Shown here: one piece after another, positions 35,901-45,875 of the stretch
Position numbering within the stretch: the first letter of the stretch is position 1
How the letters are laid out: each line of letters starts with the position of its first letter
Origin: Siderastrea radians
Lineage: Eukaryota > Cnidaria > Anthozoa > Scleractinia > Rhizangiidae
Length of the DNA stretch: 64,000 nt
Direction: 5' to 3'
Assembly (NCBI GenBank): GCA_964017195.1
Contig: OZ024892.1
Coordinates: forward strand, 12,162,071 to 12,226,070
Translations under genes and position numbers: made by a program
The notes under the pieces: model-generated
The model's database searches: none
Told to the model about the DNA's origin: nothing
The model's input: the letters and a program-made list of their open reading frames with translations, nothing else

Positions 35901-38900
35901 ATGTGAAGGCACTAGGTTTGAGGTGAGCCTCTGACGTCACTTCCCCTCATTCGCAAGCCAGCTTCCGGAACAAGGGCCAGTAATGGCGGCCGCAAAATCT
36001 CGACAAAAACCGTCCGAAAAAAGCGACTTCTAGTTGTCGTAATAAGTTAAAATTTGGCATGGTGACTACGAACCACAAACTATGTTCGAAAATGTAAAAA
36101 GATGGAATACCAAAATTCTGGTCTCAGTGGCACTTTAAGTCTTTGTAAACATGCATGCAAAGCAGTTTGTGACGTCAAATCCAGAATAGACCCATGCCCT
36201 CACTAGCTCGGTCGTGTACCAGATGATGGCTAGATTTCGTAACTTTTACAGCCTACAAAAAGTCAAGACTGACGGGGATTTCATTAAAAAAAGGCGTAAT
36301 GCTTTTCGAACAGGTGCAAAGAGTTATTTTAGCGTAAAAAATATTTTGGGGTTAGGTGCACTTTAACTTATTTTGCTTTTACTTTTTGTTTAAAAAGAAA
36401 TTTTGATGCTTTTTTTTCTTATCAAATATTTTGCAATACTAAGCAAAGTAGAATCCAATGAGGTAAACTAGGCCTGATAATATACTCCCTTTGCATGAAC
36501 TTTGTTATCTTTGTTTTTCCCTCTAGTACCATTATGTTTTAGCAAATGCAGTGACAGATTTGCCATTACTGTAAGTTTCCTATCTAATTTATGATGCTAC
36601 GCACGATTATGCCACACGTATGAGTTACCATAAAAACGCCAAATAATAATTTGTTATTGAACAGGTGCACGTATCCCTCTCTTCGCCTGTAGCTGACCAC
36701 TGTAGTGCATACGCTTTGAGCGATGACAAGGAGCCCTTGTTCAGCAGTCCGTGTGATCATGATCACGATAATGCTTGCTCCCGGTGTGAGGAATTGAAAC
36801 TACAATGTCGGATGTTCAAAGATATTTGGAACGACAGTATCTGGGATTACCGGATGAAGAGTTAGATGAACTGGCGCCATACCACAGAGCAAGCAGCTCA
36901 AAATGTTCTGTCCTGGAAAGCCCATCAACTAAGAAGCAAAACGCAGGACATGGCCAGAATAGACGTACTCGACCAGCTAGACGAGTCATCCGTGATGATC
37001 ACTCAGGACTGGGCCATGAAATTTTTGCCACAGAAATACCGTGAATCGCAGACCGACTGGTTTGCGAAGAGAGGCGTTTCGTGGCACATCAGTGTGGTTG
37101 CAAGAAAACATCATGGAAAACTCCAAAGTTAGTTTTTCGTCCACATTGTAGAAAACTGTAACCAAGACAGTTCGGTTGTTATCCGCATCATAGAACACTC
37201 ACATCTTGCGCATAATGAAAAAAGAAAATCCTGTCTACAGCATTTTTCAGGCAGGATAATGCCGGATGCTATCATAATTCGATTATGTTAGCCGCTTGCC
37301 GTTCCATGGGAGCTGTCACTGGAATTTCTGTTTCTAGAATAGATTTCAGTGACCCTCAAGGTGGGAAAAGTCCTTGCGACCGCAAAGCAGCCACCATCAA
37401 AGCACACGTGCGCAGATTCATAAATGAGGAGCATGATGTCCAAACTCCCAGGCACTTAGAAGCTGCGATGCTTTCAGCTGGAGGACTGTCTGGGCAGCCT
37501 AGTACCCAGGCGTTCTCTTCTCGCTCACACGACTTGACGCGAAATTTCGTGACGTCACCGAGTGTTATACCTCATTCGGTGACGTCACGACATTTCGCAC
37601 CAAGTCGAGTCGAGTGAGCGGGAGGAGAGCGCCTGGGTACTAGGCTGCTGTCTGGGATAAGAGTGGCAGTTGTTGATTCATTTGGTGTCAAGGAAACTCC
37701 CATCAAGTGGGATGGCATCAGCTTGATCAACAACCTACAGTGTGCGGGCACGACGATAACCGTGTGGCGATCCTACAACGTCGGCAGCGGAAAGATGATC
37801 GACAAGCAACTGCCACAAGGTATGGGTATGGAGTATTTGGAAGAACAGAGCGGTACGCACCCTTGCATGCTATTACCTACGTTTTTCGTTTTCGTGGTAA
37901 GACGAAAAAGAACGCAAATATAACTTTTGCTCACAGAGATAAGCAGCCAGGATTTTAAAGGTGAAATGTTCACTGATCAGCATTTTTAAGTCTTTCAAGG
38001 GTGAGTTTAATTCCGCAGGGAAAGATTTATAAGCGTACTTGCCTTTAAATGACGCAAAATTATGCGCCACTTTTTGCCCACAGACATTATTACCCGTTCT
38101 CTTACAAAAATACTCCACTAAAGCGTAGCTCCAAGTGAACTGTGGCTGCTTGAAGAACCATATAATAATGTCAAATAGCATGTGTGATTTTTGGCAAAAT
38201 AAGAGGTCTATTCGTTTATTGCCCCTATCCACCTTCCACAGCTTGTTTGCGGGCAGCTTGCAGATACTACTAATACTAAATTTTTACCTACCTGCTCTGG
38301 CAAATAGATATCCTTTCGCCGATCGTGCAAACTCAAACATTTTGCTGTGTACGTGTCCTATCTTTTCAATTTAGAGTTGACAACGCTCTATTTCTTGATT
38401 TTAGCCACAACCGGTTTCAGTGGTACGTTTCAACAAGCGTTTTCACCCGGGAACCGTAAATTTCAGCAAGGAAGGGCGTCCAGCGCGCACCCAGTAGTCT
38501 TCCGACCGACAGACTGTGCCGGAAATGTCATAGACTCGAATAGACGGTAGAGGTAGAGGCAGAATGGTATTTTCCAGTGTCCTAATGAAGGGTGTATCAA
38601 GATTTATTAAACGTACTCAGCCCTCGAAAAATACTTGTGGTACGGGAAGTGTGAATTATGCCCAGAGAGAGCCACACTTCTTGACCTGGCATAACAGATT
38701 TACCACGTTAAGTTGACAGTGGGAACGAGTGCAGGAGCAACAAGCCATGACAGTAAGGCTGCTGCTCAAGAAAGCGTAGCGGATACCAATCAGTTTGCAA
38801 GAGGGTGGGCGTTAAAGTAACCAAAGAAGGCTGGGCGCTTCAGTAAAGCTAAAAAAAAGTACCTCAATGAAAAGTTCAATATCGGCCAGTAAACGGGTCA

Positions 38901-40881
38901 CAAACTGGAACCAGTGTCGGTAGCTCGCGACATGCGCTTTGCCAAAAATGCTGATGGTAACCGGCTTTTCACCCGAAGTGAATTCCTAACTACACAACAA
39001 GTACAGTCCTGCTTTTCAAGGCAAGCTGGCAAACTACGTCATCAACATGCGGAAGATGAAAGTGGTGATCACGAGGCTGCTGTGGAGCGACAACAATATT
39101 GGGAAACACGCACAGAAATACTTCGAGACGTTCAGCTGCAGCACCCTGTTACCTATGACAATTTTGACTTATGCGCCATGTGTCACGCGAACAAGCTGAA
39201 TCACTTCAGTGTTTCCTTGCTAAAGTGTATTTGCGAATACTTCGATGTAAACAATGAACAACTAACGGTTCGCAGGAAGGCGCCCTACATTGCATTTATA
39301 GGCATTTCTAAGCAAACGAAGTGATTTGCTGCCTCAAAATGTGATTTTAACCGCCTTGTAGCCTCTTTAACATTTAAAAATGCAAAATTATAGTATTATC
39401 TAGACCTATTTCGGACCGATATCTCTAGAAAAATATTTTGAAAATAACGAAAAGTTTGCGCCTTTTGGAAGTATCGGTCTCGTTACACTGTGGTCAGAGG
39501 TCAACTTTTAAGAAATATACATCGTATTCGATGGTTTAACATATGACACGCGCGGCTATTTTGCGAGTTGCGTAGTATTTTGGGGCGAGGAAAAATACGA
39601 GCGATGAGCAAAATGTCCGTAGGTATGAAATGTCAAGCCATCGAATAAGAGATTTATTATTCCACTTGAAAAAATCACGTAGGGAAAACCTGTGAAACCT
39701 GGATTTTGCAGTGCAATGTGCACGATTTTACTTTGTAATACCGTGGCATATTTTGCGCGTTCTCTTGACCTTAAATGGCCAAGTTTGGCGAAATTCTATT
39801 TTTGTATTTCCCGTCAGGAACTTTAATTTAAATCGTGGCGCAAAAAACAAAAACAAAAAAAAAAAACAAAAACAACGACAAAGCAAAACAAGCACCAGAC
39901 TTCAGGCTAGTAACTGAAACATTACCTACCAGGGGGCCCGGTTGGTCAAAAGCTGGTTAACGCTAAACTGGGATTAAAATTTAACCAAGGTTTCTGTTTC
40001 TCTTATTCAAGACGGCTCACAGCAAATTACAGGTGACTGTTTAAAAGCGACCAAAGTCAAAATGTAGGGCAAAAGGGATTTAGAGGAATTCACATCGTTT
40101 GGCTATGAAACGGAATTGAAAATTGAATAGATGCTGATCCTGGGTTGGCTTAATCCGCTTTTGAACAAACGGGCCCAGAAACTTCGATCTAGGAACGAGT
40201 TTGCTGTGACTTCAGTTGTGTCAATCAAAAGCAACCACCTCAAAGAGGCACTGCCTGCAGTTTTGGATAGACTGGCGCAATATATTCTAATCAGAGAACG
40301 TAATCAGCTGTTAAACTGGTTGTGCAAGATGGAATTTTGTTTATCTGTTTTAAATTAATAGGTTATCAGTCATGAACACAATCTGGGATCAGCCATTTTG
40401 AAAGCCATCAGGAAAATTTCAGGTAACGGTCAGTCAGTCAATCAATCAATAATCAAACAATTGATCCAATCAATCAGTCAAAGTCTGCTTATTTGTCAGT
40501 GAGTTTATATATTATTAGCATCAAGTTTTTCTAGTTTGAAGGACACATGTATTTTCTTCACACTTAACCGCCCTAAAGGCAGGTAAAGGACAATTTTGCT
40601 CTAGCCAATTATTGCCTTACGACAGTTGTAACTCAGACATTTTTATGCTGGAGTCCTGGCACTGGAAGGAAATGCATACAATTATCATGATTTTCAATTT
40701 GCTGTTTATGTTTTTAGTTCCATCAGGTTCACCCGTGTCCAAATGGGCCATCATGGATGTGCTTCATTCTTCACACAAGTTTCATCATGTAACATTACAT
40801 CAAGTAGAGGAGTCACTTGACAGATTTTTACAAAGCAGTGACATCTATAGACACAGCGAGCATGAGTACTGCTTAGTATGA
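23976..40881 (+). CDS. STN1: CST complex subunit STN1, complete, 7 exons
   Basis: STN1 (OBFC1) is the middle subunit of the CTC1-STN1-TEN1 complex, which binds single-stranded DNA and recruits DNA polymerase alpha-primase for telomere C-strand fill-in. Exons are 23976-24105, 26184-26282, 27763-27940, 28476-28755, 29642-29761, 40362-40422 and 40718-40881. They sum to 1032 nt, giving 343 aa (human 368). FWGLNPLFW (15-23) matches the family N-terminus. The OB fold spans about 44-150, with GVYCYNKTHPVIRVEILGHI, KLTTYGVDDGSGTIPCCRWH and LVTVQGKISVFREQRQ. The C-terminal half matches the two winged-helix domains: AIRHVIKDLEREGLVYFKD, then VISHEHNLGSAILKAIRKIS and HQVEESLDRFLQSSDIY. The exon 3 donor (27941) is the least certain junction: it is chosen because it alone preserves phase into exon 4. 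Intron 5 is 10.6 kb and packed with transposon remains. Confidence 0.94.
24477..24575 (+). mobile_element. tRNA-derived SINE head, STN1 intron 1
   Basis: TAGCTCAGTGGTTAGAG is an A-box region, followed about 40 bp later by GGTTTGTTTCCCATC, a decayed B box (usual form GGTTCGAATCC). The sequence cannot fold as a functional tRNA and has no clear anticodon stem, so a SINE head is more likely than a tRNA gene. Confidence 0.6.
25417..25770. repeat. Two-copy ~185-bp tandem duplication, STN1 intron 1
   Basis: GAGAGAGTCAACT appears at both copy starts. Shared downstream words are AATTGTT, GCTTGCA, TTGTTAATTCACCTTC or TTTGGTAATTCACCTTC, and AGTGAAA. The copies have diverged. Confidence 0.65.
26986..27419. 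mobile_element. TIR element with internal duplication, STN1 intron 2
   Basis: The ends are CAGTACACCCGAAATGA and, inverted, CCAATACACCCAAACTGA. Inside are two tandem copies of about 125 bp (27120-27240 and 27241-27378), each with CATGTCCA, TTGTATTTTTCTA or CTGTATTTTTCTA, and TAAAGTCTTGC-like words. Confidence 0.65.
28893..29152. mobile_element. 260-bp MITE with 6-bp duplication, STN1 intron 4
   Basis: The TIRs are CAGGGCTGCAAATAA and CAGAGCTGCAGATAA. TGATAC flanks both sides (28887-28892 and 29153-29158). Internal words GTCCGACCAA and TTGGTCGGACA fold back on each other. Confidence 0.82.
29345..29440. repeat. Fragment of CCCGGGGGG foldback family, STN1 intron 4
   Basis: It contains ACCATACCCTGTCCAGCAG and TATAGGCCATATAAGAGAGT, the reverse complement of the 17633-17760 copy. 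Confidence 0.55.
31101..31473. mobile_element. 373-bp foldback element with C/G-run ends
   Basis: The left end is CCCCCGGGGGGACTCCCATA followed by a segment around GATGCTCGTCG. The right end mirrors it (CGACGAACATCCCCGTC, then TATGGGAGTC and a C run). Flanks TTGCAA and TCGCAA look like a diverged target duplication. This is the best preserved member of a family with decayed copies at 6767-6960, 17633-17760, 18815-19230, 20650-20830 and 29345-29440. Confidence 0.75.
32465..32849. mobile_element. 385-bp MITE between TTAA duplications
   Basis: It starts AGGGGCTATGTCACGC and its right end is AGGTGCTACGACACGAGG in reverse complement. TTAA flanks both sides (32461-32464 and 32850-32853). There is no ORF. 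It lies 195 bp upstream of the 3.3-kb TTAA element. Confidence 0.78.
33772..33930. mobile_element. MITE, GGCCCCAGTTG family, nested copy
   Basis: It begins GGCCCCAGTTGCTCAGAAA and contains repeated GGATAA/TTATCC words and GTTGTTCAAAG, like the copy at 4939-5089. The right boundary is unclear. It is nested in the 3.3-kb TTAA element. Confidence 0.6.
34694..35222 (-). mobile_element. 5'-truncated LINE fragment (3' end of ORF2 and tail)
   Basis: The minus strand encodes a 104-residue C-terminal piece (35222-34908) with LRLGKYNLRIENGRH and ICQCCSSNEVENEVHFLLSC, the Cys/His-containing tail typical of CR1/L2/RTE-like reverse transcriptase ORFs. After the stop comes a short 3' UTR ending in AATAAAATGTTGTTGTTGTT, a microsatellite tail as in CR1/L2-type LINEs. 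It lacks the endonuclease and RT domains. It lies inside the 3.3-kb DNA element, so it inserted later. Confidence 0.75.
36660..39320 (+). pseudogene. Decayed DDE-type transposase gene with zinc-finger and C-terminal helical parts
   Basis: Fragments in order match a multi-domain protein that I recall in many copies in cnidarian genomes. A Cys-rich start (ACSRCEELKLQC, about 36776) is followed by WKAHQLRSKTQD. A likely RNase H-fold core follows: D in MITQDWAMKFLPQKYRESQ, then QDNAGCYHNS at 37252, then DFSDPQGGKSPCDRK. A C2H2-like remnant FQCPNEGCIKIY lies near 38575, with its second half damaged. A C-terminal part (38914-39323) has RLFTRSEFLTTQQVQSCFSR and LCAMCHANKLNHF. Stop codons interrupt the frame at about 36863, 37130 and 38850, and there is at least one frameshift near 37200. 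A MITE splits it at 37495. It sits in STN1 intron 5 in the same orientation. The transposase superfamily is not assigned. Confidence 0.75.
37495..37647. mobile_element. 153-bp MITE with 9-bp target duplication
   Basis: Both ends read CAGCCTAGTACCCAGGCG inward. The first 34 bp of the two arms differ at only three places and the whole element is nearly one palindrome, with GTGACGTCAC-like sequence in both arms. The direct repeat CTGTCTGGG flanks it at 37486-37494 and 37648-37656. Nine-bp duplications are typical of the Mutator superfamily, but no transposase is present to prove this. Confidence 0.92.
39933..40176. mobile_element. ~244-bp MITE, GGGCCCGTTTG family, STN1 intron 5
   Basis: The left end GGGCCCGGTTGGTCAAAAGC pairs with the right end, which reads GGGCCCGTTTGTTCAAAAGC in reverse complement; GGTTAA/TTAACC words continue inside. 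It ends 185 bp before STN1 exon 6. Confidence 0.75.
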
Positions 40882-41519
40882 ACCATTCTCCATAAGCCAG
40901 GAGAGGATTACCTTCCACCTGGTTCACACAAATCTGCATACATTTGCATAAATTTGCATTTCATTGTATGAATTTATGTACTCATAAATTTGCATATTTG
41001 GCCAAGCTAAAACAGTACTTGCTGAAATCATGTCAAATATCCCAGCCAATACAAGGGATTTGTAGTGATCATAACACCACTTGTCCAAGGTTACCATTAC
41101 AGTACTGATCCAAGAGTGGGAAAAATCCATTGTTATTTTGGATAAATGACACTAATGTACATTATACACTGTTATGCACAGAACCTGTGCATTATATTTA
41201 TAAATAATGATGGCACTAATACATTAGGAAGGCCAAAACAACAGGACACTCTCCCCCACCCATGACATTTTGTGATTGCTGTCATTTTATTTAAATTTAA
41301 AATTATACAAATTTACATATGTGAATTTTAATGCAAATTTACATTCAAATGTTTTGGAAATATATAATAATTGTACTTGTGAGTTTTAGATCCTGGCATT
41401 TTTTTCAGCCAGGAATTCACCAGAGCCTCACAAGAGGTTTTCTGGTTGCCAGTTGTCCAGTTGCTATTTATCCCAGGACTACTAGTTCAGTAAACAGAAT
41501 GAAGAAAAAAGTCAATGTA

Positions 41520-41531
41520 AATAAAAATAAA
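41520..41531 (+). terminator. Candidate poly(A) signals for STN1
   Basis: Two back-to-back AATAAA hexamers lie about 640 bp past the STN1 stop, before the converging PAF1 gene. Position and sense fit, but no transcript evidence is available. Confidence 0.4.
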
Positions 41532-42154
41532 TTTTATTCATGCTTTATACACAACTAAGCTATGGTGCCATGCAACTCTTGGAATCCCTTGTAGGATTGG
41601 TTTAGAAGACAAAGAATTACAAACAATGAGACGACTCAAGACAACTCAGTGTGACTAATATAACGAAGTGATGTTTCTATTTGTTTTTAACGTTACATGC
41701 AATTTATTAACAATCGGTGACAAGTCACCTCAGTGATACATGTAGTTTTGTTACCTTTCATAATTCCAAGCTTACACAACCTGAAAGGGGGGGAGGGGAG
41801 AGGCTAGCCACCTAATCCCCTGTATCCGTCCCTGATCAGAATACTGATAGTGACCACATGCCAGTAAAACCACTGGTTTTATTTTCAACAGAAATGAAAT
41901 AAGCAATGCATTTTTCAGTTGATTGAGTTACTGGGTAGTGGCTGTAACTTTCACAGAACTCATAGGCAGTGAAAACATGCCACATATCATGCACTTTTTC
42001 CAAGCAAAATATATTCAACAAAATTACCATTCTGGAAAGCTGAATGCATGAAACCCTTCAATAGTTCAATGAGCTTGGTTAGAAAGAGAACCTCTATACA
42101 GCTCTAGGAGCCATTGTAACTTCTACATAAAATGAGTATCAATGAACGGAATTA

Positions 42155-42160
42155 TTTATT
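42155..42160 (-). terminator. Candidate poly(A) signal for PAF1
   Basis: TTTATT on the plus strand reads AATAAA on the minus strand, about 215 bp after the PAF1 stop codon. This is a usual 3' UTR distance. Confidence 0.4.
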
Positions 42161-42375
42161 AACAAATGAACTAAAAATAGCCTACATGTGGGTGAGTATG
42201 GGAAAGAAGCAAATAAAAGTATATGTTTATGTACACGTGAGAGTTTTCATGACTTAGCTTCTCTTGAGAGTCACAGGGGCAAAATCAGAAGGCCGTAAGA
42301 TGCTGCCCCTTTATGGTCCATAACCAGAAGCAAAACGACTTATTGTACTGACCACTGCCACACCCAGTTCAATGT

Positions 42376-45300
42376 TCATCCTTCCTCCTCGCTCTCTTCA
42401 CTTGCTGACTCCTCAGCGCTTGATCCTTCCTCTCCACTGCTTTCCTTTTCATCTTTATCATCATTGCTCTCTTGCTCTGCTTCTGCATCGTCATCATCAC
42501 CATCATCATTCTCTTGGTTTTGCCCCTCGTCCTCTTCTTCTTCCTCCTCCCCACCACCTGCTTCTCCATTTTCTGTGTCATCACCTCCTTCTCCTCCTTC
42601 CGCTTCCTCATCCCCCTCCTCCTCTTCAAATTCCTCTTCTTCTTCCTCCTCAGCAGGTGCAGTATCCAGCTGAGTCATGCGCATCCGCTGATGAGAAAAA
42701 AAGATTTTGTCTTTAGCTGTTGGCAAGCATGTACTTTCAAACTATTTCAATCCAAACATTCAGCAGATCTAAGAATGTGTTCATGCTGTAACCTCATCTT
42801 CAGTAGTAAAATATTTTCTAAAAAATGACCATCCCATGAACCATGTCCCCCCCAACCACCCCAATCCCAAATTTACAACAGTCAAGAAAATAAATTATTT
42901 TATAATCAGTTAAAAATGCCCTGGGCACGGTTGTTTGAAAACTGAATAACACTAATTGGGAGTTTAAGTTAATTAATGTTCAAAATTGCATTCCACAGCA
43001 TTTTTTTAACAGTTATAGTTTTAGCATGGGATTAAGTCAATTCAGACCTAAAGGACACAAGCACATTAGAGTGATCAAAGTCTGACTTCAAAGTTGATTC
43101 TAAACCCGAGTTTCCCTGTTGTTTACCTGCATTTTCATGTAACTGTGTTTTAAGCTACTACATTATACCACTTAGCACGTGTATAAAGAATGTTCGAAGT
43201 GTAAGGGGTTTTCTCACGCTTTTCTTACCTGTGCTTTGCTTTCATTGTCATTCAACTCTCTGTGTTTCACAACTAACTGAGAGACCGCTGACTGCACTCC
43301 ACCTGCACCACCACGAGCACGCCGCTTGCTCAGATGAACCCTGTAATTAATTTGGAATGGATAAAACAATATGAAAAACAGATGTTATTGTAGACTTGGG
43401 TAAATTAAGGGACGGTTCATTATTTATGGGGGTGACCGGGTCGGGTAAAAAGTGACTGGGCCATAAAAAATTATGGTCCTGAAACGACGGGCTTCGAATT
43501 TTTTTTAAGACAAAGACCGGGTTTTGAAAAAAAAACTGTCCTTTATTTGATCCGACATTGTCCGATCAAATTTCGAAATTGTCCAACCTTCTCAACGTTT
43601 CTTCGTACTTTAGTTTGTCTGTACAGAATTAGTCTGGTGTTTTTGACGTTTCTTGTACGTTAGTCTTGTCTGTTCGTTTCTCCATGTCGTAGTACGTTCC
43701 CATCATTCTCTTGTATTACTGTTGTCTTATTAATCGTTCTTGCTGGACACGTTAGTTAGTTTGTACAGTATTAGTCTTATCTTCTCAACAGTACGTAAGT
43801 TTGTTGTACTAGTCTTTTCTCAATGTTTCTCGGTAGGTTAGTTCGTTTGTACTGTAAGTATTAGTCTTACACCAAATTTGTTCGTACCGGTTCGTTGCTA
43901 CAGTATGAGTGTTATCTTCTCAACGTTTCTCCGTACCTTAGTTCGTTTGTAAGTGTAAGTATTATCTTCTCAACGTTTCTCCGTTCTTCAGTTTGTTTCT
44001 ACAGTATTAGTCTTATCTTTTCAACATACCTTAGTTCGTTTTTACAGCGTTAGTCTTATCTTCTCCACAGGCTTCGTCATTAGTTCGTCTGTACAGTATT
44101 AGTCTTGTCTTCTCAACTTTTCCCCGTACCTTCGTTTGTAAGTGTAAGTCTTGTCTTCTCAACGTTTCTCCGTACCGTAGTTCGTTTGTAAGTATGTTTT
44201 GTCTTCTCCACGTTTCACCGTACGTCAGTTCGTTCGTACCGTATTAGGCTTATCTTCTCGACACTTTTCTGTAGGTTAGTTCAATCGTCACGTATTATTC
44301 TTGTCTTTACGGCCGTTTTCCGTAACTTACTACGTCCATACAGAACCAGTGCCGGCGTTAAACGTTTATTCGTAGGTTACTTCTTGCGTTTGGCGTTAAT
44401 CTCGCCTTCTTTCCGTACGTTAGTTTGTTCATATGATATACGTCTTGTCGTCTCCACGTTTCTCCTCGTCAGTATGTTCAAACGTTTTTAGCTTTGTATT
44501 CTCAGCGTTTCTTCATACGCCGGTACGTTAAATCACTGTGTTATTATATGTGTAATATATTATATATTCTACGTTATGTTAGACTGAGACATTTGTACGC
44601 GTAAAATACGTCGAGTTACGTTTTGAGTTAGACTCGGGTTCATGGACCAGCACGATTTGATCAAGAGTGTCCTAAAAGTGATATTTATTTTAGAACAATG
44701 TACTTTTAGCTGTTTCCGACTCGTTCAGATACTTATTTGGGCCAAATCAGTTCAGAAAATAATATTCGGTTGCACTGTAAACCATTCGCCGAAAACAGTT
44801 GATTTGTAAGTCCTACACAAGTTCTAATACACTGTGTGCAAAAATTAAACGTCTTTCGTACTGTAACTGCGTCATAATTAGTTGTATTATTTCCGTCAGG
44901 TTCATTATTTCCTTTGAACGGGCTTTGAAAAATTTAGTAGAAATTTAGACGGGCTTTGAAATTCTGGCATGATTTTCACACGGATGTTAGGAAAAAGACA
45001 AAAATTTCTTTCTGATTTCCCGGCCCGGCCCGGTCATCTCCATAAATAATGAACCGTCCCTAAGGAACCTGAGATACCACAAAACATACATGACATTTTA
45101 AGAAAAGTTTAAGCCTTGAATCTTTTCAGTAGAGCTTTCAAACTTATAAACCTTTTAATACACTTTTATTTCCTCCGTTTCTTTGATACAGCTGTGACTT
45201 CTAACTTGTATACTGTATTTTAATCTTTGTAATTTTTTCTTTTAAAAAGTGCCATGGGCAATTAGTGGGTGTGGCACTACGTGTACATAAATATTTTATT

Positions 45301-45831
45301 TTTATTATAAATAGCAGTGTTGACACATCTCAATGCTAAAATCTAAAATAGCCCATGTATGGCACGAATGTAACCTACGGCACTAATATACACCTAATTG
45401 CAATAACGTTGTCAAATAAAAATGAAAAAAGAAAAAAGCCAAATAGGAATAAATTAGGCATGAAAACTACATTCAGGGAACTGCTCTGACGAAGGGCTAA
45501 AGCTCAAAAGGTCTATACGGTAGCCAATTTACCTTGTATCAATTTATTTGATATCAAATTGAAGTATTGTACCCTTGTCCATAAGTGCTTTGAGAATAAA
45601 AAATCTTACAATGTAATTTGCATCGCTAATTTATTCCTATTTGGCTTTTGTCTTTTTTCTTTTTTCCATTTTTTATGACAACGGTATTGCAATTAGGTGT
45701 ATATGTAAAAATCTAAAACCTGGCTATTGAAGTTATGGAGTAAAAAGAAAAAAAAAGGGGGGGGGGGGTTACAGTCACCTGAAAAAAAAATAGGAATCTA
45801 ACCTAAACTAGTTTGAATTCTATATTTAATA

Positions 45832-45875
<44 letters not shown>

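Larger units (their letters stand above)
33049..36362. mobile_element. 3.3-kb DNA transposon with ~435-bp terminal inverted repeats, TTAA target
   Basis: Left (33049-33482) and right (35926-36362) arms are long inverted repeats beginning AGTGCACCTAACCCC. The flanks are TTGA (33045-33048) and TTAA (36363-36366), consistent with a TTAA target duplication with one mutation. TTAA targets are known for Kolobok and piggyBac elements. Just inside the left arm an open frame starts at 33509 (MSTVDCETSEEYFYDSEQSL), acidic and Ser-rich, but it breaks off after about 50 residues; no catalytic domain is recognisable. The interior is invaded by a LINE piece (34694-35222) and a MITE (33772 onward), so the element is dead. 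Confidence 0.83.
40882..42375. other. Convergent intergenic region, STN1/PAF1 3' ends
   Basis: It holds the 3' UTRs of both genes. Repeated AAATTTGCAT words occur at 40930-41000 and 41330-41345, and G/A-rich tracts at 41780-41800. Confidence 0.6.

Noticed and set aside
42372..42828. Long plus-strand open frames rich in Ser, Pro, Leu and His opposite the PAF1 tail
   Set aside because: They are antisense shadows of the GAA/GAG/GAT-rich last PAF1 exon, whose composition removes stops on both strands.
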